This document shows positions 62,784-64,000 of a DNA stretch of 64,000 nt, one piece after another. The notes beneath the pieces were generated by a model, which had not been told where the DNA came from, did not search any database, and saw only the letters and a program-made list of their open reading frames with translations. Numbering within the stretch: position 1 is the stretch's first letter; the number at the start of each line of letters is the position of its first letter. Origin of the DNA: Chryseobacterium daecheongense. GTDB lineage: Bacteria > Bacteroidota > Bacteroidia > Flavobacteriales > Weeksellaceae. The position numbers and the translations under genes are program-made. The stretch spans positions 2,666,001-2,730,000 of the forward strand of contig CP115858.1 in assembly GCA_027920525.1 (NCBI GenBank). The letters are read 5' to 3'.

Positions 62784-62900
62784 TTTGATATTGATATGAT
62801 CAGAAAGTTTTCCAACGTTACAAAGAGAGTTTTTGCGGCAAGACAGACTACAGGTAAGCCATTTACACTTTTCGATAAGGTCCTTTATACTTAGCTTTGG
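62784..62900 (+). pseudogene. Decayed N-terminal fragment of aconitase A
   Basis: One frame reads FDIDMIRKFSN, then RVFAARQTTGKPFTL, then DKVLYT, a TAG stop (62892-62894), then LW. This follows the start of Bacteroidetes AcnA, which I recall as beginning with a FDIDMIKK-like segment, then RV-AAR, GKPLTL, EKILY, and HLW. The start codon is missing and the His codon before LW is replaced by TAG. The rest of the 750-residue enzyme is absent. It sits directly upstream of acnB, where a full acnA often stands in related genomes. Confidence 0.6.
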
Positions 62901-63075
62901 CATGAAACATTATCTTTCATTTTATAAAAGCAATGTAGATTGTACTTATTTTAACCGGTCCGTGTTACATATCAAAATGCAAAGCTCAAAAACGGCATAT
63001 TATGGTTTAATTCTGACTGGTAAGGAAAAGTGGCGTTATCAATCTACCTTTAATTAATATTGAAAAGACTTCTAT

Positions 63076-64000
63076 ATGAATAATTATAAGGATTACATCA
63101 AAGAGATTGAGGAAAGAAAAAACCAGGGGCTTCATCCAAAGCCGATTGATGGTGCAGAATTGCTAAGCGAAATCATCGCACAAATTAAAGACCCGGCTAA
63201 TGCAGACCGAGCAGATTCTCTTAAGTTTTTCATCTACAATACCCTTCCGGGAACGACCAGTGCAGCAGGTGTTAAAGCAAAATTTTTAAAAGAAATCATT
63301 CTGGGCGAATCTGTAGTAGAGGAGATATCACCTGCATTTGCTTTTGAGCTTCTATCTCACATGAAAGGTGGTCCTTCGATTGAAGTACTCCTTGATCTTG
63401 CTTTAGGAAATGATATTTCTATCGCAAAAGAAGCAGCAAACGTTCTTAAAACACAGGTTTTCCTTTATGACGCAGATACCAACCGTCTGAAAGAAGCATT
63501 CAATAATGGTAATGAAATCGCACAGGAAATTGTTGAAAGCTATGCAAAAGCTGAGTTTTTCACAAAATTACCAGAGATTGCTGACGAAATCAAGATTGTT
63601 ACTTATATTGCCGGTGAAGGTGACATCTCAACAGACTTACTTTCTCCGGGTAACCAGGCTCACTCCAGATCTGACCGTGAGCTTCATGGTAAGTGTATGA
63701 TCACTCCTCAGGCACAGGAAGAAATCAAAGCTCTGCAGGCACAGCATCCTGACAAAAGCGTAATGCTTATTGCAGAAAAAGGTACTATGGGTGTAGGTTC
63801 TTCAAGAATGTCCGGAGTAAATAATGTGGCTTTATGGACAGGTAAGCAGGCAAGTCCATATGTACCGTTTGTAAATATTGCCCCGATTGTTGGAGGTACA
63901 AATGGTATTTCTCCCATATTCCTTACAACCGTAGATGTTACAGGAGGTATAGGTATTGACCTTAAAAACTGGGTGAAAAAACTGGATGAAAATGGCAATC
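63076..64000 (+). CDS. acnB: Bifunctional aconitate hydratase 2/2-methylisocitrate dehydratase (3' truncated)
   Basis: The frame opens with ATG at 63076 and continues past the window end; 308 residues are visible. The N-terminal HEAT-like domain (LKEIILGESVVEEISPAFAFELL) and the swivel domain entry with GEGDISTDLLSPGNQAHSRSD, then GVGSSRMSGVNNVALWTG are typical of AcnB. It interconverts citrate and isocitrate in the TCA cycle. The iron-sulfur cysteines lie outside the window. Confidence 0.92.
   Translation, partial: MNNYKDYIKEIEERKNQGLHPKPIDGAELLSEIIAQIKDPANADRADSLKFFIYNTLPGTTSAAGVKAKFLKEIILGESVVEEISPAFAFELLSHMKGGPSIEVLLDLALGNDISIAKEAANVLKTQVFLYDADTNRLKEAFNNGNEIAQEIVESYAKAEFFTKLPEIADEIKIVTYIAGEGDISTDLLSPGNQAHSRSDRELHGKCMITPQAQEEIKALQAQHPDKSVMLIAEKGTMGVGSSRMSGVNNVALWTGKQASPYVPFVNIAPIVGGTNGISPIFLTTVDVTGGIGIDLKNWVKKLDENGN

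Larger units (their letters stand above)
62630..63075. other. Intergenic region with acnA remnant
   Basis: 446 bases between the divergent WG-repeat gene and acnB. It contains -7 boxes in both directions, and a 39-codon stretch resembling the start of the other aconitase. A 74-codon reading frame (62833-63057) overlaps it but shows no signal of being a gene. Confidence 0.7.

Noticed and set aside
62833..63057. A 74-codon plus-strand frame before acnB
   Set aside because: It overlaps the acnA remnant in another frame, has no recognisable domain and is likely chance.

Overview
The window is AT-rich chromosomal DNA of a flavobacterium, most likely Chryseobacterium or a close relative in the Weeksellaceae. 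The reasons are Bacteroidetes-type promoter boxes of the form TAnnTTTG, a type IX secretion sorting tail, a TonB-dependent receptor, WG-repeat proteins, a SusF-free but lipoprotein-rich gene content, and a complete flexirubin pigment locus with the paired genes darA and darB. The genus is an inference from gene content.

Bases 1-31540 are the flexirubin-type (aryl polyene plus dialkylresorcinol) biosynthetic locus. A plus-strand operon (1-15683) carries the tail of a large exporter-like protein, darA and darB for the dialkylresorcinol half, two hotdog dehydratases, a small unknown protein, a BtrH-like acyltransferase, an ABC-2 exporter, a thioesterase, four ketosynthase-family proteins (two of them lacking catalytic residues), an acyl carrier protein, a polysaccharide deacetylase-like protein, a LolA-like carrier, a lipoprotein, another hotdog protein and a GT2-DUF2062 glycosyltransferase. 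A minus-strand operon (28837 to 19559) starts with an aromatic amino acid ammonia-lyase, presumably making the 4-coumarate starter from tyrosine, followed by a WG-repeat protein, ketoreductase, ketosynthase, second ACP, LpxL-like acyltransferase, a carotene-isomerase-like FAD enzyme and a C45 hydrolase. A flavin enzyme with a halogenase-type WxWxIP motif is transcribed divergently, and a phenylacetate-CoA-ligase-like enzyme follows it. The two halves are separated by 15685-19302: a DUF1648 membrane protein, an FG-GAP/ASPIC secreted protein and an SO2930-type diheme cytochrome lipoprotein.

Bases 31642-52496 are mainly housekeeping: an M23 peptidase, ileS, a zinc-site-deficient DksA-like protein, lspA, a SanA-like protein, an 11-copy 8-bp tandem repeat abutting the trpS promoter, trpS, a two-component system beside PepSY-like proteins, an ECF sigma factor, metK, a divergent oxyR-katA pair, enoyl-CoA hydratase, dCMP deaminase, xerD and a NUDIX enzyme.

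Bases 52571-64000 hold a heme-binding protein, a large Ig-like lipoprotein, a serine hydrolase, a 2-hydroxyacid dehydrogenase, an acyl-CoA thioesterase, a HU-CCDC81-type protein, a TonB receptor under a clear TPP riboswitch (so probably a thiamin receptor), a WG-repeat protein, and the start of acnB. Just upstream of acnB lies what looks like a decayed N-terminal fragment of the other aconitase, acnA. No rRNA, tRNA, CRISPR array, prophage or insertion sequence was seen.
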